From Bradyrhizobium sp. (GTDB lineage Bacteria > Pseudomonadota > Alphaproteobacteria > Rhizobiales > Xanthobacteraceae): DNA of 64,000 nucleotides. Both the position numbers and the translations under genes were made by a program. Positions within the stretch are counted from its first letter, which is position 1. The number at the start of each line of letters is the position of its first letter. Location: assembly GCF_004799445.1 (NCBI RefSeq), contig NZ_SSNA01000059.1, forward strand, positions 118,475 through 182,474, read 5' to 3'. The notes beneath the pieces were generated by a model that did no database searches, was not told where the DNA came from, and saw only the letters and a list, made by a program, of their open reading frames with translations. Shown piece after piece: positions 1 to 9,328 of this stretch.

Positions 1-135
1 TTTCGAGGATTGCGGGCGTTAAACCCTTGCGGGCCTCAAAAGTCAAGGAAAGTCGCGGTCAAATGGCGTTTTCGTGAACCCCGGGGATTGGCTACCCCCT
101 TGCAGAAACGAACGTTTTTATTGCCAATCCGGGCC

Positions 136-1128
136 ATGAGTTCCACCGGAAAGAGCTATGTTGGACCCCCTTCCGATCATTTCGACGGGGAGCGCTTCTT
201 CGATCCTGACGGCGTGCCACCGAAATCGCTCCGTGAGGTATTGCGCTGGCAGTTTGGCCGTGATCGGCAACGACAGACCTGGCCCGCATGGGCGCCGAGC
301 CCGCACGCCGACACGCCCCCGGAGCGTGTCGAGGGCGACAAGGTACGGTTGTCGTTTGTCGGCCACGTCAGCTGGTTGATCCAGACCGCAGGGCTCAACA
401 TCCTGATCGACCCGGTGTGGTCGGCGCGGGCTTCGCCATTCCGTCGGGCCGGGCCAAAGCGCTGCAACGACCCCGGCATTGCCTTCGACGCGCTGCCGCC
501 GATCGACGTCGCGCTGGTCTCACACGGCCATTACGATCATCTCGATATCTCAACGCTGTCAAAACTCGCGGCGAAATTCGCCCCGCGCGTGATCACGCCG
601 CTCGGCAACGACATTACGATGCACAGCGCCGATAACGCGATCAAGGCGGAGGCGTTCGATTGGCATCAGCGTGTCGATCTCGGCGGCGGCATCGCGGTGA
701 CGCTGGTGCCGACCCGGCACTGGTCGGCGCGCGGATTGTTCGACCGCAACCGGTCGTTATGGGCGAGCTTTGTGCTGGAGACGCCGGCGGGCAAAATCTA
801 CATCGTCTGTGATTCCGGCTATGGCGAGGGCAACCATTTCCGCCGCGTCCGGGGGGCGCATGGTCCGCTGCGGCTCGCGATCCTGCCGATCGGCGCCTAC
901 GAGCCGCGCTGGTTCATGCGCGATCAGCACATGAACCCGTCCGATGCCGTCAAGGCGCTTGGCGATTGCGGCGCCGAGCAGGCGCTGGCGCATCATCACG
1001 GCACGTTTCAGCTGACCGATGAGGCGATCGACGCACCGATCATCGCGCTGCATGCGGCACTCGCTGAGGCAAACATTCCCCGCGAGCGTTTTGCCACGCT
1101 CAAACCGGGGCAGGTGGTGGAGATTTAG
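136..1128 (+). CDS. MBL-fold metal-dependent hydrolase (RomA/NAPE-PLD-like)
   Basis: This 330-residue protein has the metallo-beta-lactamase fold signature HGHYDH at about residues 130-135, which binds the metal pair. It is preceded by a GHVSWLI strand and an ILIDPVWS segment typical of the NAPE-PLD/RomA/UlaG-like branch. Further metal-binding histidines and an aspartate (TRHWSARG, CDSGYG, HHHGTF) follow in the usual order. The substrate cannot be told from the sequence; members of this branch hydrolyse phosphodiester or lactone bonds. The reading frame is open back to position 10, but the ATG at 136 fits family length. The gene stands alone and converges on a minus-strand gene across a palindromic repeat. 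Confidence 0.85.
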   Translation: MSSTGKSYVGPPSDHFDGERFFDPDGVPPKSLREVLRWQFGRDRQRQTWPAWAPSPHADTPPERVEGDKVRLSFVGHVSWLIQTAGLNILIDPVWSARASPFRRAGPKRCNDPGIAFDALPPIDVALVSHGHYDHLDISTLSKLAAKFAPRVITPLGNDITMHSADNAIKAEAFDWHQRVDLGGGIAVTLVPTRHWSARGLFDRNRSLWASFVLETPAGKIYIVCDSGYGEGNHFRRVRGAHGPLRLAILPIGAYEPRWFMRDQHMNPSDAVKALGDCGAEQALAHHHGTFQLTDEAIDAPIIALHAALAEANIPRERFATLKPGQVVEI

Positions 1129-1130
1129 AG

Positions 1131-1211
1131 CGTCATTGCGAGCGCAGCGAAGCAATCCAGAGTCACAAAGCAAGGCTGGATTGCTTCGTCGCTTCGCTCC
1201 TCGCAATGACG
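1131..1211. repeat. Intergenic palindromic repeat, family 1, copy A
   Basis: The element opens with CGTCATTGCGAG and closes with the reverse complement CTCGCAATGACG. Internal arms GAAGCAATCCAG and CTGGATTGCTTC are also complementary. Further copies lie at 5119-5208 and 58671-58787. It sits between two converging genes, where a hairpin of this kind could end transcription or protect mRNA 3' ends. Confidence 0.85.
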
Positions 1212-1215
1212 GTCG

Positions 1216-1929
1216 TCACTGCTCCTTCTTGATCGCCCAGGATACGCTCACCGTCACCTGCAGCGTCTCCTCACCCTGCGCCACCGCTGCGCCGGATGCG
1301 GCCATGGGCGCGGCGACCCTGCGATAAAGGATCGGGCCGGGGGCGCCGCCCTCGGTGATGCTGAGCGGCGCGCCCAGCGTGACGCCGGCAGCCCTGGCGT
1401 AGATTTCGGCCTTGCGGCGGGCATCGGCGATCGCCTTTTCGCGGGCCTCGTCGAGAAGTTTCGACGCCTGCGACACCGTGAAGTTGATGCCGCCGATATC
1501 GTTCGCGCCGGCGCCCACCAGCGTGTCGATCACGTTCGCCACCTTGGTGATGTCGCGCAGCCGGATCGTCACCCGGTTGCTGGCGCGATAGCCGACGATG
1601 GTGGATGGTCCGCCGGGCCTGCTCGACGAATTTTGCGGCTGCAGCGATAGCCGGGAGGTCTGGTAGTCCTTTTCCTCGATGCCGGCACCCTTCAGCGCCA
1701 GCAGGACCTTGCCCATCGCCGCGTTATTGGCGTCCGAGGCTTCGCGCGCGGTCTTGGCCTCCGAGGTGACGCCGCCGTCGATCTGCGCCAGATCGGGCGG
1801 CACCGAGACCTGGGCTTCGCCGGTGACGGAAATCATCGCCGGAGGCTCCGTCTGCGCCCGCGCCGGCACAGCGAGCAGCGTGCCCGCGGCGAGCGCGAGA
1901 ATGATCGGGAGGGAAATGCGATGCTTCAT
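1216..1929 (-). CDS. Exported SIMPL (DUF541) domain protein
   Basis: The 237-residue product starts with a signal peptide (positive start, hydrophobic core, cleavage near PARAQT) and continues with a SIMPL/DUF541 domain, recognised by the opening ISVTGEAQVSVPPD and the later VGYRASNRVTIRLRD and DARRKAEIYARAAGV segments. Members are periplasmic or surface-exposed and of poorly defined function, often linked to envelope or oxidative stress. The gene lies 4 bp downstream of another exported protein on the same strand, so the two probably form one transcript. Confidence 0.85.
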   Translation of the reverse strand: MKHRISLPIILALAAGTLLAVPARAQTEPPAMISVTGEAQVSVPPDLAQIDGGVTSEAKTAREASDANNAAMGKVLLALKGAGIEEKDYQTSRLSLQPQNSSSRPGGPSTIVGYRASNRVTIRLRDITKVANVIDTLVGAGANDIGGINFTVSQASKLLDEAREKAIADARRKAEIYARAAGVTLGAPLSITEGGAPGPILYRRVAAPMAASGAAVAQGEETLQVTVSVSWAIKKEQ

Positions 1930-1933
1930 GGTC

Positions 1934-2632
1934 TCACTTCAGCGGAACGTAGACATTGATCACCAGCTTGTCTTCCGCCGTCTTCAGCGGATCGGTGATG
2001 TATTCCTCGATGAAGGTATCCTTGGCTTCAAGTTTCTTGTCGTCGAGGTGATTGGTGATGGCCTCATAGGTGTTGTCCATGTTTTCGTAGGATCCGCGGT
2101 GGACAAACTTCAACGCCTTGCCATCGGGCGACTTGCCCATGCTCATGGCCTTGGTCAGATTCTTCGGATCCTGATCGACCGGGATCTCGGCCAGAAACGT
2201 GAAACCGGTATCGTCGGTGGACGTATAGACGATCATCGCATTGCCCGTTGGCTTGATGCCCTGCTTGTCCAGCAACGTTGACAGCGCATTGAACGAAGCT
2301 ATCAGGGTGTCGAACGCCGAATCCCAGTTGGCATTGCCCTTCATCACGACCACCGTTTTCGGCGCCAGCGTGATTTCCTCGCCGAACGGATCGGCCGTCT
2401 GGACCGGCGCGGGTGATGGCGGCGTCGGCGCTGGTGTTGCCGCGGCTGCCGGCGGAGCAGCCGTTGGGCTGGCTGACGGAGCCGGGGCGGGTGTTGCGGG
2501 GGTTGCCGGCGTGCCGGCAGCGGGAGGAACCGGCGCCGGCGATTGCGCCAGCGCAGCGCCGAGGCCCAACGAAATCGCGGCTACCGGGACCAATGCGACC
2601 ATGGCCTGGCGGAAAAAGCGGGGGAAATTCAT
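1934..2632 (-). CDS. Exported protein with Pro/Ala-rich linker and GyrI-like domain
   Basis: The product has 232 residues in three parts. A signal peptide ends near residue 29 (ALAQS). A low-complexity linker of Pro, Ala and Thr follows to about residue 80. The C-terminal domain resembles the GyrI-like/AraC effector-binding fold: IVYTSTDDTGFTF, a KFVHRGSYENMDNTYEAI segment, and the ending EYITDPLKTAEDKLVINVYVPL match the usual HRGPYE...ExYxxDP...TxIYxPL pattern. This fold is usually cytoplasmic and binds small molecules or regulators, so an exported copy is uncommon. It is probably co-transcribed with the SIMPL gene. The domain call rests on motif reading only. Confidence 0.7.
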   Translation of the reverse strand: MNFPRFFRQAMVALVPVAAISLGLGAALAQSPAPVPPAAGTPATPATPAPAPSASPTAAPPAAAATPAPTPPSPAPVQTADPFGEEITLAPKTVVVMKGNANWDSAFDTLIASFNALSTLLDKQGIKPTGNAMIVYTSTDDTGFTFLAEIPVDQDPKNLTKAMSMGKSPDGKALKFVHRGSYENMDNTYEAITNHLDDKKLEAKDTFIEEYITDPLKTAEDKLVINVYVPLK

Positions 2633-2943
2633 ATTCGGTATTCTCCATGGCCGTGATCAGCGGTCGCGCCGTGGCTCGCACGTCCCGATTCACGGGCGGC
2701 GAAGGCACCTTAATTCTAACACGCCGGCTCGTCTCTCGTCCCGTGCCAGATATTTCATGGGCCTCCCTGCCCGGTAAAGGTCCCCGACACAGATTCACCA
2801 CACTGGTCAATCCGCCGCCGTTCGCCATATAAGGCAGGCACCAGTGCCGCCGATTTGACGTTCCTGCACCATTGCCGCGAGCCCGCGCCGGAAACGTCAA
2901 AGCGAACAGCGGCTCTGGCAATGGTTGCTAGTCGGGAAATTCC
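2633..2943. other. Intergenic region between divergent genes
   Basis: These 311 bp separate a minus-strand exported-protein gene from dapF and must hold both promoters. No clear sigma-70 hexamer pair, operator or RNA gene was found by eye, and open frames here have no recognisable protein character. Confidence 0.5.
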
Positions 2944-3816
2944 ATGAGCGCGCTCGCCAACCACAGCTTTGCCAAGATGAACGGTATCGGCAACGAAATC
3001 GTGGTGGTCGATCTGCGCGACCAGGCCGCCCTCGTCACGTCGGAGGACGCCCGCGCGGTGGCCTCGCCCAAGGGCGTGCATTATGACCAGCTGATGGTGC
3101 TGCAGCCGCCGCGCCTTGCGGGCACCGAGGCCTTCATCCGCATCTACAACAGCGACGGCTCGGAAGCGGCGGCCTGCGGCAACGGCATGCGCTGCGTGGC
3201 GCGCCGGCTGTTCGAGGCCAGCGGCCAGACCAAGGCCACCTTCGAGACCAAGGCCGGCCTCCTGAACTGCTGGCAGGGACCGTCCGGCGATCTCTACACC
3301 GTCGACATGGGCCCGCCGAAATTCGGCTGGAAGGATATTCCGCTGGCCGAGGAGTTTCGCGACACCAGGTCCATCGAGCTGCAGATCGGCCCGATCGATG
3401 CGCCGGTGCTGCACACGCCATCCGTGGTCAGCATGGGTAATCCGCATGCGATCTTCTGGGTCGACGACGTCGATGCCTACGATCTCGCCCGCTTCGGGCC
3501 GCTCCTGGAAAATCATCCGATCTTTCCGGAGCGCGCCAACATCACGCTGGCCCACATCGTCGATCGCGACCACATCACGATCCGTACCTGGGAGCGTGGT
3601 GCGGGACTGACGAAAGCCTGTGGCTCGGCGGCCTGCGCCACGGCGGTGGCCGCGGCACGATTGAAGCGCGCCAATCGCAACGTCCAGATCATGCTGCCCG
3701 GCGGCGAACTTTCGATCGAGTGGCGGCAGGGCGACGACCACGTGCTGATGACGGGCACGGCGACGTTCGAATATGAAGGCCGCTTCGATCCGGCGCTGTT
3801 TGCGTCGGTCGCTTAA
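2944..3816 (+). CDS. dapF: Diaminopimelate epimerase
   Basis: DapF interconverts LL- and meso-diaminopimelate in the lysine and peptidoglycan precursor pathway in the cytoplasm. The 290-residue protein carries both catalytic cysteine signatures: AACGNGMRC near residue 80 and [10 protein letters not shown] near residue 224. The start [10 protein letters not shown] is also diagnostic. Length is close to the family norm of about 275-290. The next gene, mtaB, begins 5 bp after the stop, so the two are probably co-transcribed. Confidence 0.97.
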   Translation: MSALANHSFAKMNGIGNEIVVVDLRDQAALVTSEDARAVASPKGVHYDQLMVLQPPRLAGTEAFIRIYNSDGSEAAACGNGMRCVARRLFEASGQTKATFETKAGLLNCWQGPSGDLYTVDMGPPKFGWKDIPLAEEFRDTRSIELQIGPIDAPVLHTPSVVSMGNPHAIFWVDDVDAYDLARFGPLLENHPIFPERANITLAHIVDRDHITIRTWERGAGLTKACGSAACATAVAAARLKRANRNVQIMLPGGELSIEWRQGDDHVLMTGTATFEYEGRFDPALFASVA

Positions 3817-3820
3817 GACC

Positions 3821-5092
3821 ATGAGCGTCGAAATCGTCACCTTCGGCTGCCGCCTCAACGCCTTTGAATCCGAAGTGGTTCGCGTCGAAGCCGAGCGCGC
3901 CGGGCTCACCGAGACCATCGTCATCAACAGTTGCGCAGTCACCGGCGAGGCTGTCGCACAGGCGCGGCAGTCGATCCGCCGGCTGAAGCGCGAGCGGCCT
4001 TCGTCCCGGATCGTGGTGACCGGCTGCGCGGCGCAGACCCAGCCGGAAATGTTCGCCGAGATGGCCGAGGTCGATCGGGTCGTCGGCAATGCCGACAAGA
4101 TGCAGGGTGAAAGCTGGCGCCAGACGCGTGCGGCACTCGATTCGCTCGCGACGTTCGGCGTCGCGGCAGGCGAAAAGATCGCGGTCGCCGACATCATGGC
4201 GGTCGGCGAGATGGCGCCGCACCTTCTGGAGGGATTTCAAAAGGGCCTGCCGCGGGTGTTCGTGCAGGTGCAGAACGGCTGCGATCACCGCTGCACCTTC
4301 TGCATCATTCCCTATGGCCGTGGCAATTCGCGCTCGGTGCCGATGGGCGCTGTCGTCGAGCAGGTCCGCGCGCTGGTCGAGCGCGGCCACGCCGAGATCG
4401 TGCTGACCGGCGTTGATTTGACCAGCTACGGCGCGGATCTGCCGGGTACCCCGAAACTCGGCCAACTGACCAAGCAGATCCTGCGGCATGTGCCGGAATT
4501 GAAGCGGTTGCGGATTTCATCGGTCGATTCGATCGAGGTCGATCGCGATCTGCTCGATGTGATCGCGGCGGATGAACGTCTGATGCCGCATCTGCACCTT
4601 TCGCTGCAGTCGGGCGATGACCTGATCCTGAAACGGATGAAACGGCGGCATTCCCGCAGGGAAGCGATCGATTTCTGCGCCCAGGTGCGGCGGCTGCGGC
4701 CGGACATCGCGCTCGGCGCCGATATCATCGCGGGCTTCCCGACCGAGACCGAGGAGATGTTCGCCCGCTCGCAGGATTTGGTCGAGGCGTGCGGCCTGAC
4801 ATTCCTGCATGTGTTTCCCTATTCGCCGCGCCCGGGCACGCCGGCTGCGCGAATGCCACAAGTTATGGGCCCGGAGATTCGCGAACGCGCGAAACGCTTG
4901 CGCGCGGCTGGGGAGGCCGCCATGCAGCGGCGGCTCGAATCGGAAATCGGCGCGACGCGCCAGGTTCTGATCGAAAGCGCCACGCAGGGCCGCACCGAAC
5001 ATTTTTTGCCGGTAGCGATCAGCCGGGATACGCAAGGCGCGGTGCGGACGCTCACGATCGCGGGAAATGATGGCGCGCGGCTGACGGTGTGA
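3821..5092 (+). CDS. mtaB: tRNA t6A37 methylthiotransferase MtaB
   Basis: MtaB is a radical-SAM enzyme that adds a methylthio group to t6A at position 37 of ANN-decoding tRNAs. Taking the ATG at 3821, just after the dapF stop, the 423-residue protein has the N-terminal three-cysteine set (about residues 10, 38 and 69: TFGCRLN, INSCAVTG, VTGCAAQ) for one 4Fe-4S cluster. The CDHRCTFC radical-SAM motif near residues 154-161 binds the second. The GxRxN form of the first motif separates MtaB from MiaB. An earlier in-frame start would run into dapF and is less likely. Confidence 0.93.
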   Translation: MSVEIVTFGCRLNAFESEVVRVEAERAGLTETIVINSCAVTGEAVAQARQSIRRLKRERPSSRIVVTGCAAQTQPEMFAEMAEVDRVVGNADKMQGESWRQTRAALDSLATFGVAAGEKIAVADIMAVGEMAPHLLEGFQKGLPRVFVQVQNGCDHRCTFCIIPYGRGNSRSVPMGAVVEQVRALVERGHAEIVLTGVDLTSYGADLPGTPKLGQLTKQILRHVPELKRLRISSVDSIEVDRDLLDVIAADERLMPHLHLSLQSGDDLILKRMKRRHSRREAIDFCAQVRRLRPDIALGADIIAGFPTETEEMFARSQDLVEACGLTFLHVFPYSPRPGTPAARMPQVMGPEIRERAKRLRAAGEAAMQRRLESEIGATRQVLIESATQGRTEHFLPVAISRDTQGAVRTLTIAGNDGARLTV

Positions 5093-5118
5093 GTTGCAAG
5101 GGCGCCCGCATTTTCGAC

Positions 5119-5208
5119 CGTCATTGCGAGGAGCGCTTGCGACGAAGCAATCCAGCTTTTTGCTCTGTGACCGGCTTGTGGATTGCTTCGCTTGCGCTCG
5201 CAATGACG
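5119..5208. repeat. Intergenic palindromic repeat, family 1, copy B
   Basis: Same family as 1131-1211: ends CGTCATTGCGAG and CTCGCAATGACG, with inner arms GAAGCAATCCA and GGATTGCTTC. It lies between converging mtaB and the pseudouridine synthase gene. Confidence 0.85.
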
Positions 5209-5212
5209 AGTT

Positions 5213-5935
5213 TCACTCCCCGTTCCACCCGCATGCCATGAGCCGTTCCCGCAAATGCGCGGGCGCCGGGGCCGTCACGCGCACCGGATCTTTGTTTTTC
5301 GAGATCGGGATCACGATCTCGCGGGAATGCAGATGCAGCCGCGGCTCGCCGAAACGCGGGCCGTTGCCGTAAATATTGTCGCCGACGATCGGCCAGCCCA
5401 TCGCGGCCGAATGCACGCGCAATTGATGGGTGCGGCCGGTGACCGGTTCGAGCGCGAGCCAGCTAAGGCCGTTTCCGCGCCCCAGCACTTTCCAGTTGGT
5501 GATGGCCGACTGGCCTTCCGGATCCGGTTTTTGCCACCAGCCGCGCTCGGCGTTGAGGCGGCCGAGCGGCATGTCGATGGTGCCTTCGTTCTCGACCGGG
5601 CCGCCTTCGACCACCGCCCAATAGGTCTTTGCAATTTTACCATGCTTGAACAACAGGCCGAGCGACGCCGTCGCCTTGCGATGGCGTCCCAGCACGAGGC
5701 AGCCTGACGTATCGCGGTCGAGCCGATGGGCGAGAACCGGAGGACGCGGCAGGCCAAATCGCAGCGCGTCGAACGAGGTTTCGAGGTTGGCCCCGCCTTT
5801 TGGTCCGCGATGTACCGGCAGGCCTGCAGGCTTGTCGATCACCAGCATCAGCCCGTCGCGATGGAGCACGCGGGCCTGGATTTCATCCGCGGTCAGCTCG
5901 GGAAGCTGGATCGATCGGTCAAGACTTTCGCTCAT
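5213..5935 (-). CDS. RluA-family pseudouridine synthase
   Basis: The 240-residue protein holds the RluA catalytic motif HRLDRDTSG near residue 70, where the aspartate attacks the uridine C1'. It also has the LVIDKPAGLPVH opening strand and the GRTHQLRVH motif. It has no S4 RNA-binding domain at its N terminus and is shorter than RluC/RluD, resembling the single-domain RluA/TruC-like branch. The RNA target cannot be assigned from sequence. The gene is divergent from ftsY with 28 bp between starts. Confidence 0.9.
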   Translation of the reverse strand: MSESLDRSIQLPELTADEIQARVLHRDGLMLVIDKPAGLPVHRGPKGGANLETSFDALRFGLPRPPVLAHRLDRDTSGCLVLGRHRKATASLGLLFKHGKIAKTYWAVVEGGPVENEGTIDMPLGRLNAERGWWQKPDPEGQSAITNWKVLGRGNGLSWLALEPVTGRTHQLRVHSAAMGWPIVGDNIYGNGPRFGEPRLHLHSREIVIPISKNKDPVRVTAPAPAHLRERLMACGWNGE

Positions 5936-5963
5936 GGCCCGAAACCGCTAACACGTCCCCAAC

Positions 5964-6911
5964 ATGAACGATACCACTCCCGAAACGACAAAACTGAGCT
6001 GGTGGCGGCGGCTGTCCGGCGGCCTCAAACGAACGTCGAGCTCGCTCGGGGCGGCGGTGGCCGACCTCGTCACCAAGCGCAAGCTCGACCGCGCGATGCT
6101 CGAAGATATCGAGGACGTGCTGCTGCGTGCCGACCTCGGAACCGAGGTCGCGGCGCGCATTGCCGCGGCCGTGGGTGTTGGCCGCTACGACAAGTCGATC
6201 TCGGCAGACGACGTGAAATCGGTGGTCGCGACCGAAGTCGAAAAGGTCCTTGTTGCCGTGGCGAAGCCGCTTGTCATCGATGAGACAAAAAGGCCGTTCG
6301 TCATTCTCGTGGTTGGCGTCAACGGTTCCGGCAAGACCACCACCATCGGCAAGCTCGCGTCCAAACTTTCCGCCGAAGGCCGCAAGGTGATGCTGGCCGC
6401 CGGCGACACCTTTCGCGCCGCGGCGATCGAGCAGTTGAAGATCTGGGGCGAACGCACCGGATCGCCGGTCATCGCAGGCGCACAGGGTTCGGATTCCGCG
6501 AGCCTTGCCTTCAATGCGCTGACGGCGGCGCGCGATGGAAAGCTCGACGTGCTGCTGGTCGATACCGCCGGCCGCCTGCAGAACAAGGCGGAACTGATGA
6601 ACGAACTGGAAAAGGTCGTTCGGGTCATCAAGAAGGTCGATGGCTCGGCGCCGCATGCGGTGCTGCTGGTGCTTGACGCCACGGTGGGGCAAAATGCGCT
6701 GTCGCAGGTCGAGGCGTTTCACCGTAGTGCTGATGTCACCGGCCTTGTGATGACAAAACTCGACGGCACCGCGCGCGGAGGCATCCTGGTGGCGCTGGCG
6801 GAAAAACACCAACTGCCGGTGCATTTCATCGGCGTCGGCGAGGGCATCGACGATCTCGCGCCGTTCACCGCACGGGATTTTGCGCAGGCGATCGCGGGGA
6901 TTGAGTCTTAG
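5964..6911 (+). CDS. ftsY: Signal recognition particle receptor FtsY
   Basis: FtsY docks the SRP-ribosome complex to the inner membrane for co-translational insertion. The 315-residue protein is an NG-domain GTPase: a helical N domain (about residues 20-105), the P-loop GVNGSGKTTT near residue 118, the DTAGRLQNK G3 motif and TKLDGTARGG G4 region. The acidic A domain of E. coli FtsY is reduced to a short N-terminal amphipathic stretch (LSWWRRLSGGLKRTS), which is common in alphaproteobacteria and probably serves in membrane contact. The next gene on the strand is a yciB-like septation gene beyond a repeat. Confidence 0.97.
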   Translation: MNDTTPETTKLSWWRRLSGGLKRTSSSLGAAVADLVTKRKLDRAMLEDIEDVLLRADLGTEVAARIAAAVGVGRYDKSISADDVKSVVATEVEKVLVAVAKPLVIDETKRPFVILVVGVNGSGKTTTIGKLASKLSAEGRKVMLAAGDTFRAAAIEQLKIWGERTGSPVIAGAQGSDSASLAFNALTAARDGKLDVLLVDTAGRLQNKAELMNELEKVVRVIKKVDGSAPHAVLLVLDATVGQNALSQVEAFHRSADVTGLVMTKLDGTARGGILVALAEKHQLPVHFIGVGEGIDDLAPFTARDFAQAIAGIES

Positions 6912-6920
6912 ATTTTTCTT

Positions 6921-7020
6921 GTCATGCCCCGCGCAGGCGGGGCATCCAGTACGCCGCGCCGTCGGTGGGAATCGAAACGGCGCGGAATACTGGGTCATCC
7001 GCTTTCGCGGATGATGACGG
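6921..7020. repeat. Intergenic palindromic repeat, family 2, copy A
   Basis: The element begins GTCATGCCCCGCGCAGGCGG and ends CGCGGATGATGAC, giving two hairpins around a spacer with ACTGG-type motifs. Copies lie at 21908-22008 and 30411-30510. It fills the gap between ftsY and the septation gene. Confidence 0.8.
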
Positions 7021-7036
7021 TAGCAACAGGTGACGC

Positions 7037-7642
7037 ATGGACAAGACCCAGCCACATCCGCTGTTCAAGCTCGCGACCGAACTCGGTCCGCTCTTGGTGT
7101 TCTTCGTGGCGAACGCCAAATTCCATCTGTTCGTGGCCACCGGCGCCTTCATGGTGGCGATCGTGGCGGCGATGATCGCGTCTTATGTTGTGACGCGGCA
7201 CGTGCCGCTGATGGCGCTGGTCACCGGCGTCATAGTCATCGTGTTCGGCACGCTGACGCTGGTCTTGCACGATGAAACCTTCATCAAGGTCAAGCCCACC
7301 ATCATCTACGGTCTGTTCGCCGTCGTTCTCGGCGGCGGGCTGCTGTTCGGCCGCTCCTTCATCGCGGTCATGTTCGATCAGATGTTCAATCTCACGCCGC
7401 AGGGCTGGCGCGTCCTCACCCTCCGCTGGGCCCTGTTTTTCGTCGCGATGGCGATCCTGAACGAAGTCGTCTGGCGCACCCAGACCACCGATTTCTGGGT
7501 GGCGTTCAAGGCGTTCGGTGTGATTCCGCTGACGATGGCTTTTGCGGTCGCGCAGATGCCGCTGATCAAGCGCTATCATCTGGAGCCGGTGTCGCTGCAG
7601 GCCAGCGAGGCGGCGGAGGGGGATGTGACGAAGGGAATTTGA
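7037..7642 (+). CDS. ispZ: Inner-membrane septation protein A (YciB/IspZ family)
   Basis: The 201-residue protein has about five hydrophobic helices and the family signatures [14 protein letters not shown] at the start and [18 protein letters not shown] near residue 140. The family is needed for normal septation and cell-envelope integrity in some bacteria, with an undefined molecular role. Family members are usually 180-210 residues. It follows ftsY on the same strand after a palindromic repeat. Confidence 0.92.
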   Translation: MDKTQPHPLFKLATELGPLLVFFVANAKFHLFVATGAFMVAIVAAMIASYVVTRHVPLMALVTGVIVIVFGTLTLVLHDETFIKVKPTIIYGLFAVVLGGGLLFGRSFIAVMFDQMFNLTPQGWRVLTLRWALFFVAMAILNEVVWRTQTTDFWVAFKAFGVIPLTMAFAVAQMPLIKRYHLEPVSLQASEAAEGDVTKGI

Positions 7643-7646
7643 GAAA

Positions 7647-7675
7647 GTCATTCCGGACATCGCGCCCGGAATGAC
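7647..7675. repeat. Short palindrome of the GTCATTCCGG family
   Basis: GTCATTCCGG and CCGGAATGAC form a 10-bp stem closed by a short loop, between converging genes. The same ends frame longer elements at 23299-23380 and 39244-39366, so this looks like a minimal copy. Confidence 0.75.
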
Positions 7676-7689
7676 GATCAAGATTCGGC

Positions 7690-8286
7690 TCAGGATCCCG
7701 CTTTCAGCGCCTTGTCGATCTCGACCCTGAGCACGCTGTTGATATTCTCCGGCGTCACCGGGCCGACCATCTTGTAGACGATGGTGCCTTCGCGCCCGAC
7801 GATGAAGGTTTCCGGCACGCCGTAGACCCCCCACTCGATCGCCGCGCGGCCGTTGGCGTCGACGCCGACAATGCCATAGGGATTGCCGTAACGGCCAAGA
7901 AAGCGCCGGGCGTTGTCGGGGGCATCCTTGTAGTTGATGCCGACGATCTGCAGCCGCTTGTCGCGGCCAAGCTGGGTCAACAGCGGCGCTTCGTCGTGGC
8001 ACGGCACGCACCACGACGCCCAGACGTTGACGATGCTGACCTTGCCCTTGAACACCGCGGGATCGAGCCCAGGTACCGGCGCGCCGGCATCGGCGAGACC
8101 CGGCAGCGGCGGCAGCGCGGTCTGCGGCGCCGGATGGCCGATCAGCGCGGATGGAATCCGCGACGGGTCGCTGTTGCCGAGCCGGAACCAGAAGATCGCG
8201 GCCAGCGCCGCGAACGCAACCAGTGGCAGCGCCATCGGCCAGCGCAGGGTTCGTTGGCTTGCGCCCGTTGTCGAAGGTTCGCTCAT
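7690..8286 (-). CDS. ccmG: Thiol:disulfide interchange protein CcmG/CycY (DsbE)
   Basis: CcmG is a membrane-anchored periplasmic thioredoxin-like protein that reduces apocytochrome c before heme attachment. The 198-residue product has one N-terminal membrane helix (about residues 17-35), the redox motif WCVPC within [17 protein letters not shown], and the [11 protein letters not shown] cis-proline region. It is the last gene of the ccmA-ccmB-ccmC-ccmD-ccmG cluster and its start overlaps the ccmD stop by 4 bp. Confidence 0.94.
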   Translation of the reverse strand: MSEPSTTGASQRTLRWPMALPLVAFAALAAIFWFRLGNSDPSRIPSALIGHPAPQTALPPLPGLADAGAPVPGLDPAVFKGKVSIVNVWASWCVPCHDEAPLLTQLGRDKRLQIVGINYKDAPDNARRFLGRYGNPYGIVGVDANGRAAIEWGVYGVPETFIVGREGTIVYKMVGPVTPENINSVLRVEIDKALKAGS

Positions 8287-8462
8287 CTCATATCCGTTGC
8301 GCTGCGCCCGGAGCGCCTGACCACGCCCCCGGCTTCGAGCTCGCGCAGATGTTGCTGCTGGCGGCGGTAATCGACCGTGATCCAGGCAATCAGCATCAGC
8401 ACGACCATTGTGGCCAGCAAATAGGACGTCACGATGAAGGGCGCGTAGGGGCCGAGCGACAT
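8283..8462 (-). CDS. ccmD: Heme exporter protein CcmD (CycX)
   Basis: This 59-residue protein is the small membrane subunit of the CcmABCD heme-handling complex that releases holo-CcmE. The sequence shows a start [14 protein letters not shown], one hydrophobic helix ([15 protein letters not shown]), then a charged tail with [12 protein letters not shown], the standard CcmD plan. The ATG at 8462 lies 5 bp after the ccmC stop, and the stop overlaps the ccmG start by 4 bp. That spacing supports the start even though the frame is open far upstream. Confidence 0.9.
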   Translation of the reverse strand: MSLGPYAPFIVTSYLLATMVVLMLIAWITVDYRRQQQHLRELEAGGVVRRSGRSATDMR

Positions 8463-8467
8463 CGCGT

Positions 8468-9199
8468 TCACGCCGAACGCCGGCTGGCTTGCATCATCTG
8501 CAAGGTACGCACCCGGCGGCGCAGGATCTCGTTGCGCATCGCCGCCAGATGCAGCGTCAGGAACAGCAGCGAAAACGCCACCGCCATCACCAGCAGCGGG
8601 ATCAAGAAGGCGCGGTCGAGCGCCGGCCCACCCATCCGCATCACCGATGCTGGCTGATGCAGCGTGTTCCACCAGTCCACCGAGAATTTGATGATGGGCA
8701 GATTGATGGCGCCGACCAGCGTCAGGATCGCGGCGGCGCGCGCGGCACGCGACGGATCCTCCACCGCCCTCCACAGCGCGATCAGGCCGAGATACATCAG
8801 AAACAGAATCAGCACCGAGGTCAGCCGCGCGTCCCACTCCCAATAGGTGCCCCACATCGGCCGCCCCCACAGCGAGCCGGTCACCAGCGCGAGAAACGTA
8901 AACGCCGCTCCGATCGGGGCGGCGGCCTTGGCGGCGACGTCCGCCAGCGGATGCCGCCACACCAGCGTGCCCAGCGCAGCCAGACTCATCACGCCCCACA
9001 CGAACATCGACAGCCAGGCATTCGGCACGTGGATGAACATGATCTTCACGGTGGCGCCCTGCTGATAGTCGTCGGGCGCCATGGCCGATTGGTAAAGCCC
9101 GATCGCGAGCAGGATCGCGGTCGCAGCCGCAAGCCATGGCAACAGGCGCGCGGTCAGCGACAGGAACCGGGTCGGGTTGGCGAGATCGATCAGCGTCAT
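8468..9199 (-). CDS. ccmC: Heme exporter membrane protein CcmC (CycZ)
   Basis: CcmC presents heme to the chaperone CcmE at the periplasmic face of the inner membrane. The 243-residue protein has six predicted helices and the tryptophan-rich heme-handling motif [13 protein letters not shown] between helices 3 and 4. Histidines flank it (IHVPNAW before and WNTLHQPAS after) in the positions expected for heme ligands. The usual motif is WGTWWVWD; here a tyrosine and a glutamate replace two positions. About 130 bp with a palindromic repeat separate it from ccmB. Confidence 0.95.
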   Translation of the reverse strand: MTLIDLANPTRFLSLTARLLPWLAAATAILLAIGLYQSAMAPDDYQQGATVKIMFIHVPNAWLSMFVWGVMSLAALGTLVWRHPLADVAAKAAAPIGAAFTFLALVTGSLWGRPMWGTYWEWDARLTSVLILFLMYLGLIALWRAVEDPSRAARAAAILTLVGAINLPIIKFSVDWWNTLHQPASVMRMGGPALDRAFLIPLLVMAVAFSLLFLTLHLAAMRNEILRRRVRTLQMMQASRRSA

Positions 9200-9276
9200 G
9201 GCATCCTGTTAATGGTCGCGACTGCCCGAGGCAATCAGCATAAAGGTTTTCAGGCAGAGTTGATCGGCATCAAGTC

Positions 9277-9326
9277 GGGCATGATTTTATCCGAAAGCCG
9301 GAAATTCGCTGCTTGGGATCATGCCC
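9277..9326. repeat. Intergenic palindromic repeat, family 3, copy A
   Basis: GGGCATGAT and ATCATGCCC form the ends of a roughly 50-bp element lying between ccmB and ccmC. Related elements with GCATGATC-type ends occur at 21278-21325 and 35642-35689. Confidence 0.75.
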
Positions 9327-9328
9327 GG

